Both the position numbers and the translations under genes were made by a program. DNA of 64,000 nt. Source: VAZQ01 sp963758945 (GTDB lineage: Bacteria > Pseudomonadota > Alphaproteobacteria > Rhizobiales > Xanthobacteraceae). Each line of letters starts with the position of its first letter. The stretch's first letter is position 1. The stretch spans positions 992,001 through 1,056,000 of the forward strand of contig CAVWXY010000006.1 of assembly GCA_963758945.1 (NCBI GenBank), read 5' to 3'. Shown piece by piece: positions 36,638-45,586 of this stretch. The notes beneath the pieces were generated by a model. That model made no database searches, was not told the DNA's origin, and saw only the letters and a list, made by a program, of their open reading frames with translations.

Positions 36638-37528
36638 TCAGCCCAGTCCCTCGATGATCCTGCGCCGGCAGGTGATCGCGTCGGCGCAGAAGTCGAGGAA
36701 CGCGCGCACGCGTGCGGTGTTGCGCAGATCGGGATGGGTGAGCAGCCAAAGCTCGCCTTCGAGCTCGGGCAGGGGCGGGCTGAGCTGCGCGAGCCCTGCG
36801 GCCACGCCGCCGACGTAGCAGGGCAGCAGCGCCAATCCCACGCCCCCGGCGGCCGCCTGCGCCAGTCCGATCATGGTGTTGACCTTGTAGACGACGCGCG
36901 TCTCGCCCGCGTGCTCCTTGAGCCATTTCGCGGCTTTGGAGATTGCGACGGGATCGGCGAATGCGACCCAGTCGTGCCGCGGCCCGTCGATGTCGGGATC
37001 GAACGGCTGGCCGGCGAGCGCAGCCGGGCCGAACACCGCCCATGCGATGCGCGCGATCTTGCTGCCCGCGAGCGAGTCGGGATTTTGATAGGTCGCCCGC
37101 ACCGCCACGTCGGCATCGCGCTTGGACAGGTTGAGCCGTTGGTTCGACACCAGGATGTCGAGCACGATTTCGGGATAGGCGCGGCGGAAGCCGATCAGCA
37201 CGTCGCTGAGGAGATGCAGCAGCAGCACGTCGTTGGTGGTGATCCGCAATTCGCCCGACGGCCGCAAGTCCTGGCCCGTGGCCTTGCGCTCGAAAGCGAC
37301 GATGTCCTCTCCCAGGCGCTCGGCGAGCTCGACCATCTGCTCGCCGCAGGCGGTCGGCGCGTAACCGGCGCGCCCGCGCTCGAACAGGCGCGAGCCGAGC
37401 AGCTGCTCGATCTGGCCGAGGCGGCGAAAGACGGTGGAATGGTTGACGCCGAGCGCCTCAGCGGCGCCCGCGAGCGAGCGCGTGTCGGCGATCGCCTTGA
37501 CGTAGCGGAAATCGTCCCACGACAGCAT
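36638..37528 (-). CDS. LysR-family transcriptional regulator
   Basis: Typical 296-residue LysR protein: N-terminal winged helix (FRYVKAIADTRSLAGAAEAL, NHSTVFRRLGQIEQLLGSRL) and a periplasmic-binding-like effector domain (TNDVLLLHLLSDVLIGFRRA, AAAGGVGLALLPCYVGG). ATG 37528 starts at the domain; the frame upstream is unconserved. Targets unknown; LysR proteins often control the divergent neighbour, here the secreted-protein gene is convergent, so no target is implied. The end of the DUF2339 reading frame overlaps its 5' third out of frame. Confidence 0.9.
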   Translation of the reverse strand: MLSWDDFRYVKAIADTRSLAGAAEALGVNHSTVFRRLGQIEQLLGSRLFERGRAGYAPTACGEQMVELAERLGEDIVAFERKATGQDLRPSGELRITTNDVLLLHLLSDVLIGFRRAYPEIVLDILVSNQRLNLSKRDADVAVRATYQNPDSLAGSKIARIAWAVFGPAALAGQPFDPDIDGPRHDWVAFADPVAISKAAKWLKEHAGETRVVYKVNTMIGLAQAAAGGVGLALLPCYVGGVAAGLAQLSPPLPELEGELWLLTHPDLRNTARVRAFLDFCADAITCRRRIIEGLG

Positions 37529-40359
37529 CCGGCCGCATCGCCCCCGTGCTTGCAGAGCTGCAAGCACGCGAAGCGAATCTCAACAAAGCTTTGGTAGGAA
37601 ATGCAAGCCGGTGTGGGTAACGGCCCACCATCGGCAGCATCTTTTTTTGGCCGCATAGTCAGGCCGCGGATGCGCCGGCACCTGCCCGCCGGGGGGAACA
37701 GCAGGCGCTGGTAGAGCCAGCCGATGCCCAACAGCACGATGCCGAGCCCGATGAAGGACAGGCCCTGGAAGATGCCGGTCAGGTCGTGCATGTCGATCAG
37801 GAAGACCTTGAGCACGGTGAGGATCACCACTGCGGCGGACGCGAATCGTACCGCCTGCGAGCGCAGCCACACGCCCGCCGCCAGCAAAGCGACGCCGAAG
37901 GCGAGCCACACCGCCGAATAGGTATATTGCTCGGCGTCGGTGGTGGGACCGCGGCCGAGCAGCTCGCCCTGATAGAGCGTTCGCACCTCGAGCGAGAGAT
38001 AGGCGAGCGCGAGCGCCACCGCCGTGACCGCCGCGGCGGCGCTGTAGGCTTGCGCACGCACGCCGCGTGTCAGCAGTGCCAGCACCGCCGCGAGCACCGC
38101 GGGCAGGCCGTAGCCGAGCAGGATCAGATTGACGACGCGTCCGCCCACCGGCTCGTTCGTGAACAGCGGATTCTGGATGACGCCGAGTCCGAGCACGATC
38201 GCGGCAAGCGTCATGCCCGCGATCACCAGCGCGGCGATATCGTGCACGGGGCTGCGGGTGCGCAGGCGCAGCCGCTCGAGCCCGATGGTCATGGCGAGCC
38301 CGAGCACGACCTGCAGCGCGAGCTCGGCGAGGCTCGACGAGTCGCTCGAGATGTCGCCGCCGTTGACGAGGTGGCGGATCTCGAGAAATCCCGTCAGCGC
38401 GGTCAGCACGACGGCGCCGGAATCGATCATGCGCGCCGGCACGTCGTCGGCGCGGCGGCGCAGCAGATGGCCGGCGAGCCAGAACGCGGCGGCGGGAATG
38501 CCGTAGCCGTAGAGCAACCAGTTGAAGATCGGCGTCGTGCCGACGCGGTCGGCACCGACGATGCTCGGCTCCCAGACGAGGCGCGCCGCCACCAGCGCGC
38601 CGATGGCGGCGGCGAGCAGCCGCAGCGCCGGCAGCGGCCGCTTGTCCGCCACCCAGGCGATGCCCGGCACCATCAGCGCGAGCGCGACCGTGAGCCAGCC
38701 CTTCTCCAGCGCCATGGTGAGCGCGAGCGCGAGCGCGGCGACCGCGCCGGTGGCGGCGAGTGCGCCCGCACCCGCAACCCCCGGGCGCGGCGGCCGCTGG
38801 TCGAGCCGTTCGGTCGCGAGCGCGTAGAGCGCGCCCAGCAGCAGCGCGGTCGCCGCGAACGGGAGCGAGGGCTCGAAGCTCGCGATGCGGTAATAGAGCG
38901 CGGCGAGAATGGCGAGCGGGGTGAACACCGCGGCGGCGGCCCACATCAGCGGCACCAGCGGCCGCTCCGATCGTCCCTGCGCGAGGTATCCCGCGATGCC
39001 GAACAGCGCCGCGAACGCGCCGGCGAGCGCGAGGTGCCAGCCCACGTCCGCCTTCGGCGGCTCGGGCACGGCACCCGCGATCGGACCCGAGGGCAAGACC
39101 AGGTGCTCGAGATTGGGGTCGACCACCCAGCGCACGATCACCAGAACGGCGAGCAGCGCCGCGGTAGGGACCGCCGCGGCCGCCGCCTCCGCGCGCCACG
39201 CGATCGCAACGCTGGCGGCGACGAGCGCGGCGAAGGCTGCGAGCGCCAGCGGATCGTGCCGGCTCGCGAGCACCAGGACGCACGCGGCGATCAGATAGGC
39301 GGCGAGCGCGGCCGACGAGACGCCGTCGACCTCGCCCGGCGCGCCTTGCGGTCCGAGCCAGAGCCCGGCGACGATCAGCGCCGCCGCCAACGCGTAGCCC
39401 GCGACGACGTGGAACGTATGGGCGCCGAGCGCGTCGACGCCGCCGTCGAGCCCGGGCAAGGTCCACAGCGCGCCGGCGGCGACCGCCGTGAGCGCGAGCC
39501 AGCGCCAGAGGCGAAGCCGCGCGAGCGCGAAGGCGGCGGCGGTCGCCACCGCAAGATAGAGGTAGAGCGCCCAGTAGTCGGGCCGGTCGGAGGCAACGAG
39601 CAGCGGCGTGACATAGGCGCCGACGAGGCCGAGGCCGGCGAGCGCCGGTCCGTGCAGGAGCGCAGCCGCGAGGGTGGCGAGCGCCACCGCGCCGAGCAGG
39701 ACGAAAGCCGAGCCCGGCGCCAGGAAGCCGTAGAGCGCATGGGCGGCGTAGACGTCCGCATAGGCGACGGTGGTGCCGGCCGCCGTCAGGATGCTCGGAA
39801 TATGCGCGCTCGGCAGGCCGGAGAGGCCGGTGAGCCGTTCGGTCCTGCGCGCCCATTCGCCGGCGGCGACGAGCGCGAATGCCAGCAGCGCGCCGAGCGC
39901 GACCCGCACGGCAGGGCCGAGCAATCCCTGCGCGATCGAGTAGCGCACCAGAAAGATGCCGCCGAGCGCGACCGCGAGCCCGCCGACCCAGACCGCCCAT
40001 TGCGTGCCGAGCCGCTCCTCGAAGCTCATCCTCGGCGCTGCGACGGCGGGTTGCGCCGGCGGCAGCGCGGGCGGGGATTCGGCGGCGATGGCCGGCCCGG
40101 CTTCGGGCGGCGGCGCGGCGCCCTGCGGCTCGACCGGCATGGGCGCGGCCGCCGCGGGAAGGGTTTCGGCGGCCCGCGCTTCCGGCGCGGCTGCGCCGCG
40201 GGAGGCGGCAGGGGCTGCCGCCGCGCGCTCGAGCGCTGCGAGCCGCAGCGCGAGGCGGTCGAGCTGCCCGGCGAGCGCGACCGACTTCACCAGCGCGACC
40301 ATGGCGACGACCGGCACGCCCAGCACCAGCAGCGCGATCACCGCAAAGAGGAATTCCAT
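37195..40359 (-). CDS. DUF2339 giant membrane protein (stop lost, reads into lysR)
   Basis: Over 25 predicted helices, an N-terminal anchor (MEFLFAVIALLVLGVPVVAM), a coiled-coil (LDRLALRLAALERAAAA), a long Ala/Pro segment and then the DUF2339 core starting FEERLGTQWAVWVGGLAVAL. As printed the frame runs 1054 residues, the last 150 out of frame over the LysR gene. The natural end is probably near 37659: removing one C from the six-C run at about 37693-37698 gives RRAGAGASAA and a TGA. The extra C is either sequence error or mutation. Function of DUF2339 is unknown. Confidence 0.85.
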   Translation of the reverse strand: MEFLFAVIALLVLGVPVVAMVALVKSVALAGQLDRLALRLAALERAAAAPAASRGAAAPEARAAETLPAAAAPMPVEPQGAAPPPEAGPAIAAESPPALPPAQPAVAAPRMSFEERLGTQWAVWVGGLAVALGGIFLVRYSIAQGLLGPAVRVALGALLAFALVAAGEWARRTERLTGLSGLPSAHIPSILTAAGTTVAYADVYAAHALYGFLAPGSAFVLLGAVALATLAAALLHGPALAGLGLVGAYVTPLLVASDRPDYWALYLYLAVATAAAFALARLRLWRWLALTAVAAGALWTLPGLDGGVDALGAHTFHVVAGYALAAALIVAGLWLGPQGAPGEVDGVSSAALAAYLIAACVLVLASRHDPLALAAFAALVAASVAIAWRAEAAAAAVPTAALLAVLVIVRWVVDPNLEHLVLPSGPIAGAVPEPPKADVGWHLALAGAFAALFGIAGYLAQGRSERPLVPLMWAAAAVFTPLAILAALYYRIASFEPSLPFAATALLLGALYALATERLDQRPPRPGVAGAGALAATGAVAALALALTMALEKGWLTVALALMVPGIAWVADKRPLPALRLLAAAIGALVAARLVWEPSIVGADRVGTTPIFNWLLYGYGIPAAAFWLAGHLLRRRADDVPARMIDSGAVVLTALTGFLEIRHLVNGGDISSDSSSLAELALQVVLGLAMTIGLERLRLRTRSPVHDIAALVIAGMTLAAIVLGLGVIQNPLFTNEPVGGRVVNLILLGYGLPAVLAAVLALLTRGVRAQAYSAAAAVTAVALALAYLSLEVRTLYQGELLGRGPTTDAEQYTYSAVWLAFGVALLAAGVWLRSQAVRFASAAVVILTVLKVFLIDMHDLTGIFQGLSFIGLGIVLLGIGWLYQRLLFPPAGRCRRIRGLTMRPKKDAADGGPLPTPACISYQSFVEIRFACLQLCKHGGDAAGCCRGTISATSRRSPTRARSRAPLRRSASTIPPSFAASARSSSCSARACSSAGAPVTRRPPAASRWSSSPSAWERTSSLSSARPRARTCGRRANCGSPPTTCCCCISSATC

Positions 40360-40419
40360 GGAAATCGACCCAGCCCGTTCCGCTGCGATGCTATCGAGGG
40401 AGCAGCGGCGGTAAAAGCA

Positions 40420-41439
40420 TCATGAAGCGCGCGCGCCGAGACGCAGTCCCGCCGCGGGGCGCTCCTGCAGAACCTCGCGGCGGAAACGGAACAGGGCCGC
40501 GGGCCGCCCGCCGGTCGCGGTCGAGGTCTCGCCGGTGGGCTCGACCAATGCCGCCGTCTCCACGAGGCGGCGGAAATTTTGCTTGTGCAGGTGCCGGCCG
40601 GAGATCGCCTCGACCGCGCGCTGCAGCTCCGTGAGCGTGAACTCGCGCGCCATCAGCTCGAAGATGACGGGGCGATATTTGAGCTTGGCGCGCAGGCGCG
40701 CGATCGCGGTCGCCAGGATGCGCCGGTGATCGAAGCGCATCGGCTCGCCCAGGCGGGGAAACGCGCGGCGCGCCAGCGCCGCTTCGCGGCCGTCGCGACG
40801 CGCCTCCTCGACCAGGCCGGCCTCGTACAGCAGCTCGTAGCGGTCGAGCACCTTTTCTTCGTCCCACGGGCTGCCGCCCGCGCCGAAGCACAGGCGCACC
40901 CGCTCGCGGCGGCCGAGCGCGCGGGCCGGCTCCGGCTTGCGCGAGCGCCCCGCCCATTCCGCGAGCAGCGGCAGGATGACCTCGTCGAGAATGTCCGGCC
41001 GCCGTTCGCGCCAATCCTCCCACGGGAAGAAGCGGTACCATGGCTCGAAGTCGGCGCCGGCGGCGTGCAGCGCCTTGACGTTTTCCGGCATGCGGGTGAG
41101 CGCGAGATAGCCGATGGAGACCACGTGCGCCCCGGTGTCGCCCGGACGCGCGTGACGGCCGCGGTCGCCGAAGGTGTAAAGCTGTTCCACGTAGCCGACG
41201 GCAAGTCCGGTCTGCGCCTCGACCCAGGCGCGCAAGCCGATCTCGAAGGTGCGGTGCGCCAGCGGATCGAACGGGCCGAAGGGAAGCCCGGCGCGGGTCT
41301 CGCGTGCGGGCGCTTCGCGTGCCTGCGTCTCGCCCTTGGCGCCGTCGCCGGCCACGAGGATGGCGGGCTCCTCCTGCTCCATCGTGACGATCGCGGCGGT
41401 GAGCCCGATCTCGATCGGGGTGAGGGGGGCGTCGGTCAT
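40420..41439 (-). CDS. nadQ: NAD biosynthesis regulator NadQ (Nudix-like sensor plus winged helix)
   Basis: 339 residues: an N-terminal Nudix-fold domain (IGLTAAIVTMEQEEPAILVA, GYVEQLYTFGDRGRHA) without a functional Nudix box, and a C-terminal winged-helix region (FELMAREFTLTELQRAVEAI, SGRHLHKQNFRRLVETAALV). This architecture matches the COG4111 regulator NadQ that represses NAD synthesis genes in alphaproteobacteria. The perfect palindrome before nadA is its likely target. A weak palindrome GCAAC-GCAG-GTTGC lies 13 bases upstream of its own start, which differs from the nadA site. No partner gene is coupled. Family call from memory. Confidence 0.82.
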   Translation of the reverse strand: MTDAPLTPIEIGLTAAIVTMEQEEPAILVAGDGAKGETQAREAPARETRAGLPFGPFDPLAHRTFEIGLRAWVEAQTGLAVGYVEQLYTFGDRGRHARPGDTGAHVVSIGYLALTRMPENVKALHAAGADFEPWYRFFPWEDWRERRPDILDEVILPLLAEWAGRSRKPEPARALGRRERVRLCFGAGGSPWDEEKVLDRYELLYEAGLVEEARRDGREAALARRAFPRLGEPMRFDHRRILATAIARLRAKLKYRPVIFELMAREFTLTELQRAVEAISGRHLHKQNFRRLVETAALVEPTGETSTATGGRPAALFRFRREVLQERPAAGLRLGARAS

Positions 41440-42308
41440 GGCAGGAGTGTAGCAACGCAGGTTGCAATGGCGAGCGCCTCGCGTCCGACCCCCACCCGCT
41501 CGCTACGCTCGCGACCGACGCGCGCCCTGCGAGTAACACACGATACGGAACCGGACGACCGGCTCCCGGCGCGGGCGCCTGTCCGTTGCATCGAGGACGC
41601 AGCGAAGCGCGCCCTCGGCCGGGAGCCGGGTGCGTTGCCGCCGACGCGATTGGCTTTGCAGGCGACGTTAAACGATGCGCCGCTCGCGTCTTTCCATCTT
41701 CACGATTTCAAACAGCACAGTCTTCTTCGTTCCCGCGGCGCGTTGCTTGCGCCCGGGTTTGCTTGCCTTCCTCTTCTCAGCTTCCGGCCCCCAACCGAGG
41801 GGGCGGCGGAGCGCCGGGAGGCGGTATCCTCATTCCGTCGCGCTCGTAAGGCGCGACACCACGTTTGCGAGACGCGGCCGTCCGGGGGCAAACCGGAACG
41901 GGCCTCGCGGCGCTCCGCCGTGGCGGTTTTGGGCCCGCTCCGCGCTCTCCGTCTCCGCAGTTGCCTGCGGCTCCCGTTGCGCGGGCGACCTTCGCTGCCG
42001 GGTGTCGCGCCCGGTCGGCCGAAGGTCCCGAACCTCCCGGGCCCGGTTTACGAGCCGCGGCCGGGACGCCACATCCCGCTCCGCCTTCAGGATCGTCTCC
42101 GGAGACGCCCCTCGATGAGCGGGATGGCGAATCTCTAGCACGGCTTCCATTTGTAGTCAATAAATATATTCGCAACGTAGTCAGAAAAAGGCGGCTGCGG
42201 CGTCGGCCCGGAACGCCAGTTATTCGATGTCCCTGCGCAACGTGCCGCGCCAAGGGGCCCTGCCCGCCGGAAGCTTGGGGCGCTCGCTCATCGAAAGAAC
42301 GGGTCGGT
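41440..42308. other. 870-base GC-rich region with no recognisable gene
   Basis: No reading frame on either strand looks coding: compositions are Arg/Pro/Gly-rich and unlike the neighbours. A strong palindrome ACCGGCTCCCGGC with GCCGGGAGCCGGGT spans about 41558-41630. An AT-rich patch with AATAAATATATTCGC at 42160-42175 stands out and could be a promoter pointing at either flank. Possibly a structured RNA or a decayed gene. Confidence 0.4.
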
Positions 42309-42815
42309 CTAGTCCAAATCCAGCCGGAACGGCACGCCTTCGTAGGCCATCGCGCCGCGGCCGATCGCGTCGATCGCCGCCACCATGCGGCCGTCGCGGC
42401 CAAGCATGCGGTCGGCGAGCGAGACGATGCGGGCGTTGGGCGTCGCCGTCGGCGAGGCGCGGCGCAGCTCGTCGGCGATCGCCTGCTCGTCGCGCCGCGG
42501 ATTGAGCGCGCAGGCCGCCACATAGGCGCCGGCGGTCGAGCGGCTGATGCCGGCATAGCAGTGCACCACCATGGGCTTGTGCCGGTTCCAGCCGGAGACG
42601 AAGTCGATCAGCCGGCGCACGTGCTCGTCGCAGGGAATGACATAGCCGTCCATCGGCGCGCAGATGTCGTCCATTCCGAGGATGAGGTGGTTGACCTCGA
42701 GAATGGCGCGCGGGCGCTCCACCCGGTCGGTGTCCTTGAGCAGCGTGACGACGTGGAGCGCCCCGGTCGCTTCGACCGTGGCGTGGAGGCGCGAGAGCGA
42801 GCAGACGTGAATCAT
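42309..42815 (-). CDS. tyrosine/dual-specificity-type protein phosphatase
   Basis: 168 residues with the C-x5-R phosphatase loop VHCYAGISRSTAGAY and a general-acid region LILGMDDICAPMDGYVIP. The fold matches small dual-specificity phosphatase-like proteins common in Hyphomicrobiales. It would use a cysteinyl-phosphate intermediate. ATG 42815 (MIHVCSLSRLHATV) is the usual start of the family. Its target is unknown; no kinase gene is adjacent. Confidence 0.85.
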   Translation of the reverse strand: MIHVCSLSRLHATVEATGALHVVTLLKDTDRVERPRAILEVNHLILGMDDICAPMDGYVIPCDEHVRRLIDFVSGWNRHKPMVVHCYAGISRSTAGAYVAACALNPRRDEQAIADELRRASPTATPNARIVSLADRMLGRDGRMVAAIDAIGRGAMAYEGVPFRLDLD

Positions 42816-42902
42816 CGGTGTCGAATCGGTTGTGTCGCCGGAGCCGTTATTTTGCCCCTTATATGGTGACGAATCGTGACACGAAAGCGTCGAAAGACCG
42901 AG

Positions 42903-43135
42903 TTGTCATCCCCGCGCCGGGGGCCCGGTTCCACCGGCTCCGGAACTTGGGTCCCCGCTTGCGCGCATAGGCGCCAACGCAAGGACCACTCGGTCGTCAT
43001 CGTCCGCGAAGTCTGTCGCGCAAAGGCGCGCAAGCTGACGATCCAGTCATCGCCGGACCCGGGTGAGGGGCACCGCTTCGGCCTGCGATCGGACGTTCAT
43101 GCGTTGCAGGATGCGCGCTTTGGCGGGCATGACGG
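42903..43135. repeat. degenerate REP-type repeat cluster
   Basis: Decayed units of the GTCATCCCCGCG family: GTTGTCATCCCCGCGCCGGG with GGGTCCCCGCTTGCGC, then GTCATCGTCCGCGAAG with CAAGCTGACGATCC, then GGCGGGCATGACGG. The palindromes are broken by substitutions and there is no gene in the 385-base gap 42816-43200. Confidence 0.55.
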
Positions 43136-43200
43136 CGATGGGTGTTGCTTTCCGCTTGACTTGACGCCCGGGCGCTTGCGCGGCGGCAACATCGTGCCGG

Positions 43201-43821
43201 TCATCCGCCGGCGAGCTTGGCGAAGCGCTCCAGATACCGCCGTTCCGCCAGCTCCGCCGGCCACGGCGTGAGGTAGTCGCGCTCGATCGTGGCGGAGAAT
43301 TTGGGCGGGGAACCGAAGAACCGGCGCGCCTCGGCCGAGGAGAATCCGGCAAGCCGCGTCGCCTCGAGATAGGCGGCGGCGCGGTCGGACGCCTTGATCA
43401 GGGTGGCGAGCTCGGCCGGCAGCGCGGCAGGGAGGCCGAAGCGCAGATGGATGGCGGCGAGAAGGCGCGCCTCCACCGCCTTGTAGGCGTCGCCGATCAC
43501 CGCCTTGAACGGCGAGATCATGTCGCCGATGACGTATTCGGGAGCATCGTGGAGGAGAATGCCGAGCCGGCTCGCGCGGTCGAGGCGCGCGCGCTGGCGC
43601 GCGATGGTCTCGACCAGGAGCGAGTGCTGGGCGACGGAGAAGATGTGCGCGCCCTCGGTCTGCCCGTTCCAGCGCGCGACGCGCGCGAGCCCGTGGGCGA
43701 TGTCGGCGATCTCGACGTCGAGCGGAGAGGGGTCGAGCAGGTCGAGCCGGCGCCCCGACAGCATGCGCTGCCAGGCGCGGAACGGCTCGGCTTGCGTCGC
43801 CGGTTTCGGCTTGGCCGCCAT
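43201..43821 (-). CDS. HD-domain hydrolase (YfbR-like)
   Basis: 206-residue metal-dependent phosphohydrolase. HIFSVAQHSLLVETIA and LGILLHDAPEYVIGDMISP supply the H...HD metal-binding residues, as in YfbR deoxynucleotide 5'-nucleotidases. ATG 43821 (MAAKPKPATQAEPFRAWQ) is the first in the conserved region. It ends the three-gene same-strand block ygfZ-tag-this gene, 5 bases from the tag stop; the three genes overlap or nearly touch and are probably co-transcribed. Confidence 0.85.
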   Translation of the reverse strand: MAAKPKPATQAEPFRAWQRMLSGRRLDLLDPSPLDVEIADIAHGLARVARWNGQTEGAHIFSVAQHSLLVETIARQRARLDRASRLGILLHDAPEYVIGDMISPFKAVIGDAYKAVEARLLAAIHLRFGLPAALPAELATLIKASDRAAAYLEATRLAGFSSAEARRFFGSPPKFSATIERDYLTPWPAELAERRYLERFAKLAGG

Positions 43822-43826
43822 CGCGC

Positions 43827-44432
43827 TCAGCGGCCGGCGAGCTCGGCCAGGGGCGCGTGCCGGTGGCAGCTCACGAGATGATCGTTGACCATGCCGGTCG
43901 CCTGCATGAAGGCGTAGACGATGCTCGGCCCCACGAACTTGAAGCCGCGGCCGGCGAGCTCTTTCGAGATCCGGCGCGACAGCTCGGTCTCCGCCGGCAC
44001 CTGCGAGGTGGAGCGGAAACGGTTGACCTTCGGCTTGCCGCCTACGAAGTCCCAGAGCAGCCGCGAGAAGCCGGGCCCCTTGTCCATGATCTCGAGATAG
44101 GCGCGGGCCGAGAGCAGCGTCCCTTCGATCTTCAGGCGGTTGCGCACGATGCCCGCGTCCTGCATCAGCCGCTCGACCTTCCTGGGCGCATAGCGCGCGA
44201 TCTTCTCCGGCACGAAGCCGTCGAAGGCGCGGCGGAAATTGTCGCGCTTGCGCAGGATGGTGATCCAGGAGAGCCCGGCCTGGAAGCCGTCGAGAACGAG
44301 CTTCTCGAACAGCGCGCGATCGTCGTATTCCGGCACGCCCCATTCCTCGTCGTGATAGGCGACGTAGAGCGGATCCTGCCGCGGCCACGGACAGCGCTTG
44401 AGCCCGTCGGGATGGAGCAGGGGAGGGTTCAT
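43827..44432 (-). CDS. tag: DNA-3-methyladenine glycosylase I
   Basis: Removes 3-methyladenine from alkylated DNA. CPWPRQDPLYVAYHDEEWGV is the family N-terminus with the zinc-binding Cys; SWITILRKRDNFRRAFDGF and GPSIVYAFMQATGMVNDHLV with SCHRH near the end complete the zinc site. 201 residues. Its start ATG overlaps the ygfZ stop (ATGA, 44429-44432). Confidence 0.93.
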   Translation of the reverse strand: MNPPLLHPDGLKRCPWPRQDPLYVAYHDEEWGVPEYDDRALFEKLVLDGFQAGLSWITILRKRDNFRRAFDGFVPEKIARYAPRKVERLMQDAGIVRNRLKIEGTLLSARAYLEIMDKGPGFSRLLWDFVGGKPKVNRFRSTSQVPAETELSRRISKELAGRGFKFVGPSIVYAFMQATGMVNDHLVSCHRHAPLAELAGR

Positions 44433-45319
44433 TCCGCGGCCTTGGCTTCCCCCGGCCAGGCGAACTGCGCCCAGGCCGGCTTGATGAGCCGCAGCTCGAC
44501 GCCGCCGCTCGCGAGCGGCTGGCCGGCGGCGAGGGCGTCGGCGGCGCGGTCGAGGCGCAGCATGGCGAGCCCACGGCCCTGCGCCGCCGAGCCGAGCGTG
44601 CCGACCGTTCGCTCGCCGGCGCTCACCGGCGTGCCGGCTTCGGGCGCGAAGCCGTCGAAAGCGACAGGCACGACGCGGGTGCGGGCGCTGCCGCGGTGCT
44701 CGATGCGCGAGACCACCTCCTGCCCCACGAAGCAGCCCTTGTCGAAGTCGACGCCGCCGAGCTGATCCATGTCGGTCTCGTGCGGGAAGGCATCGCCGTA
44801 GCTGAAGTCGAGCCCGCCGCGCGGAACGCCGAGCGCGATCCGATGGGCCTCGTAGACCGCGGGCTCGACCAAGGTTGCGCCGAGATCGGCCGCGGCTTCG
44901 GCGGCAAGGTGGGGCGGCAGCATGCAGCGCAGGCCCAATGCCGGCAGCCGCGAGTCGGCGTAGCACAGGCCGTAGTCGGTGGCGGCGGTGCCGTCCCAGA
45001 TCGCGAGCACGCCGAGCGTTTCGGACAGGTCTTCCACGATGAGCTGGGCGCGCAGCTTGTAGAAGTTGAGCCGCTGCACCAGCGTCAGGGCGAGCGCGCG
45101 CGGGCAGTCGAGGAAGAAGCCGCCGCCGTCGGCGGGCGGCGCCTCCGCCAGCAGAAAGTCGACGATGATCTTGCCCTGCGGGGTGAGCAGCGCGCCGAAG
45201 CCCGCGCGCTCCGGCGACACCTTGTCGACGTCGACCGTCACCAGCCCGTTGAGGAACTTGCGTGCGGCGTCGCCGGCGACCTTGACCACGCCGCGGTCGG
45301 GAAGAAGCGCTGCCTGCAT
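44429..45319 (-). CDS. ygfZ: YgfZ/GcvT-like folate-binding protein
   Basis: Folate-dependent factor that helps maintain Fe-S enzymes. The diagnostic KGCFVGQEVVSR motif lies at about 190-201, with VTVDVDKV and LTPQGKIIVDFL in the N-domain. 296 residues. It heads a three-gene cluster with tag and the HD hydrolase. Upstream lie two copies of the intergenic palindrome family. Confidence 0.93.
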   Translation of the reverse strand: MQAALLPDRGVVKVAGDAARKFLNGLVTVDVDKVSPERAGFGALLTPQGKIIVDFLLAEAPPADGGGFFLDCPRALALTLVQRLNFYKLRAQLIVEDLSETLGVLAIWDGTAATDYGLCYADSRLPALGLRCMLPPHLAAEAAADLGATLVEPAVYEAHRIALGVPRGGLDFSYGDAFPHETDMDQLGGVDFDKGCFVGQEVVSRIEHRGSARTRVVPVAFDGFAPEAGTPVSAGERTVGTLGSAAQGRGLAMLRLDRAADALAAGQPLASGGVELRLIKPAWAQFAWPGEAKAAE

Positions 45320-45373
45320 GCTCGCTGCTTGATCGCTGCTCGATCGGGTTGCTATCGGGACTTGCCAGATGCC

Positions 45374-45450
45374 GCTAGTGTCCCGATTCCGAAGTTCGCA
45401 TCATTAAGCGGCACTCTCGTTGGCGAACTTCGGAATCGAAGGACGCTAGC
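45374..45450. repeat. intergenic palindromic element, copy B1
   Basis: GCTAGTGTCC, GATTCCGAAGTTCGC, a 23-base loop, GCGAACTTCGGAATC, then GGACGCTAGC. Inner arms are a perfect 15-bp inverted repeat. This is the cleanest copy and defines the family consensus. Confidence 0.8.
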
Positions 45451-45461
45451 AACTTATTGAT

Positions 45462-45540
45462 CCGGTGTGGCTTTGGTTCAGAAGTCCGCATTTCGGACTT
45501 GCCGCGAGTATTGATGCGGACTTCTGAATCGCCACACTGG
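45462..45540. repeat. intergenic palindromic element, copy B2
   Basis: GTGTGGC with GCCACAC as outer arms and TTCAGAAGTCCGCAT with ATGCGGACTTCTGAA as inner arms. Same core spacing as copy B1, lying 12 bases after it, immediately upstream of the dihydroorotase-like gene. Confidence 0.75.
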
Positions 45541-45586
45541 TAAACCTAAGGCGCTCGTGCAACGGTCACAAGGGCGGCGGATTGGA

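Noticed and set aside
41452..41465. GCAAC-GCAG-GTTGC as a NadQ autoregulatory site
   Set aside because: Sequence differs from the nadA palindrome and arms are only five bases.
45374..45540. CRISPR array
   Set aside because: Two palindromic units without spacers of constant length and without cas genes; they belong to the intergenic palindrome family.
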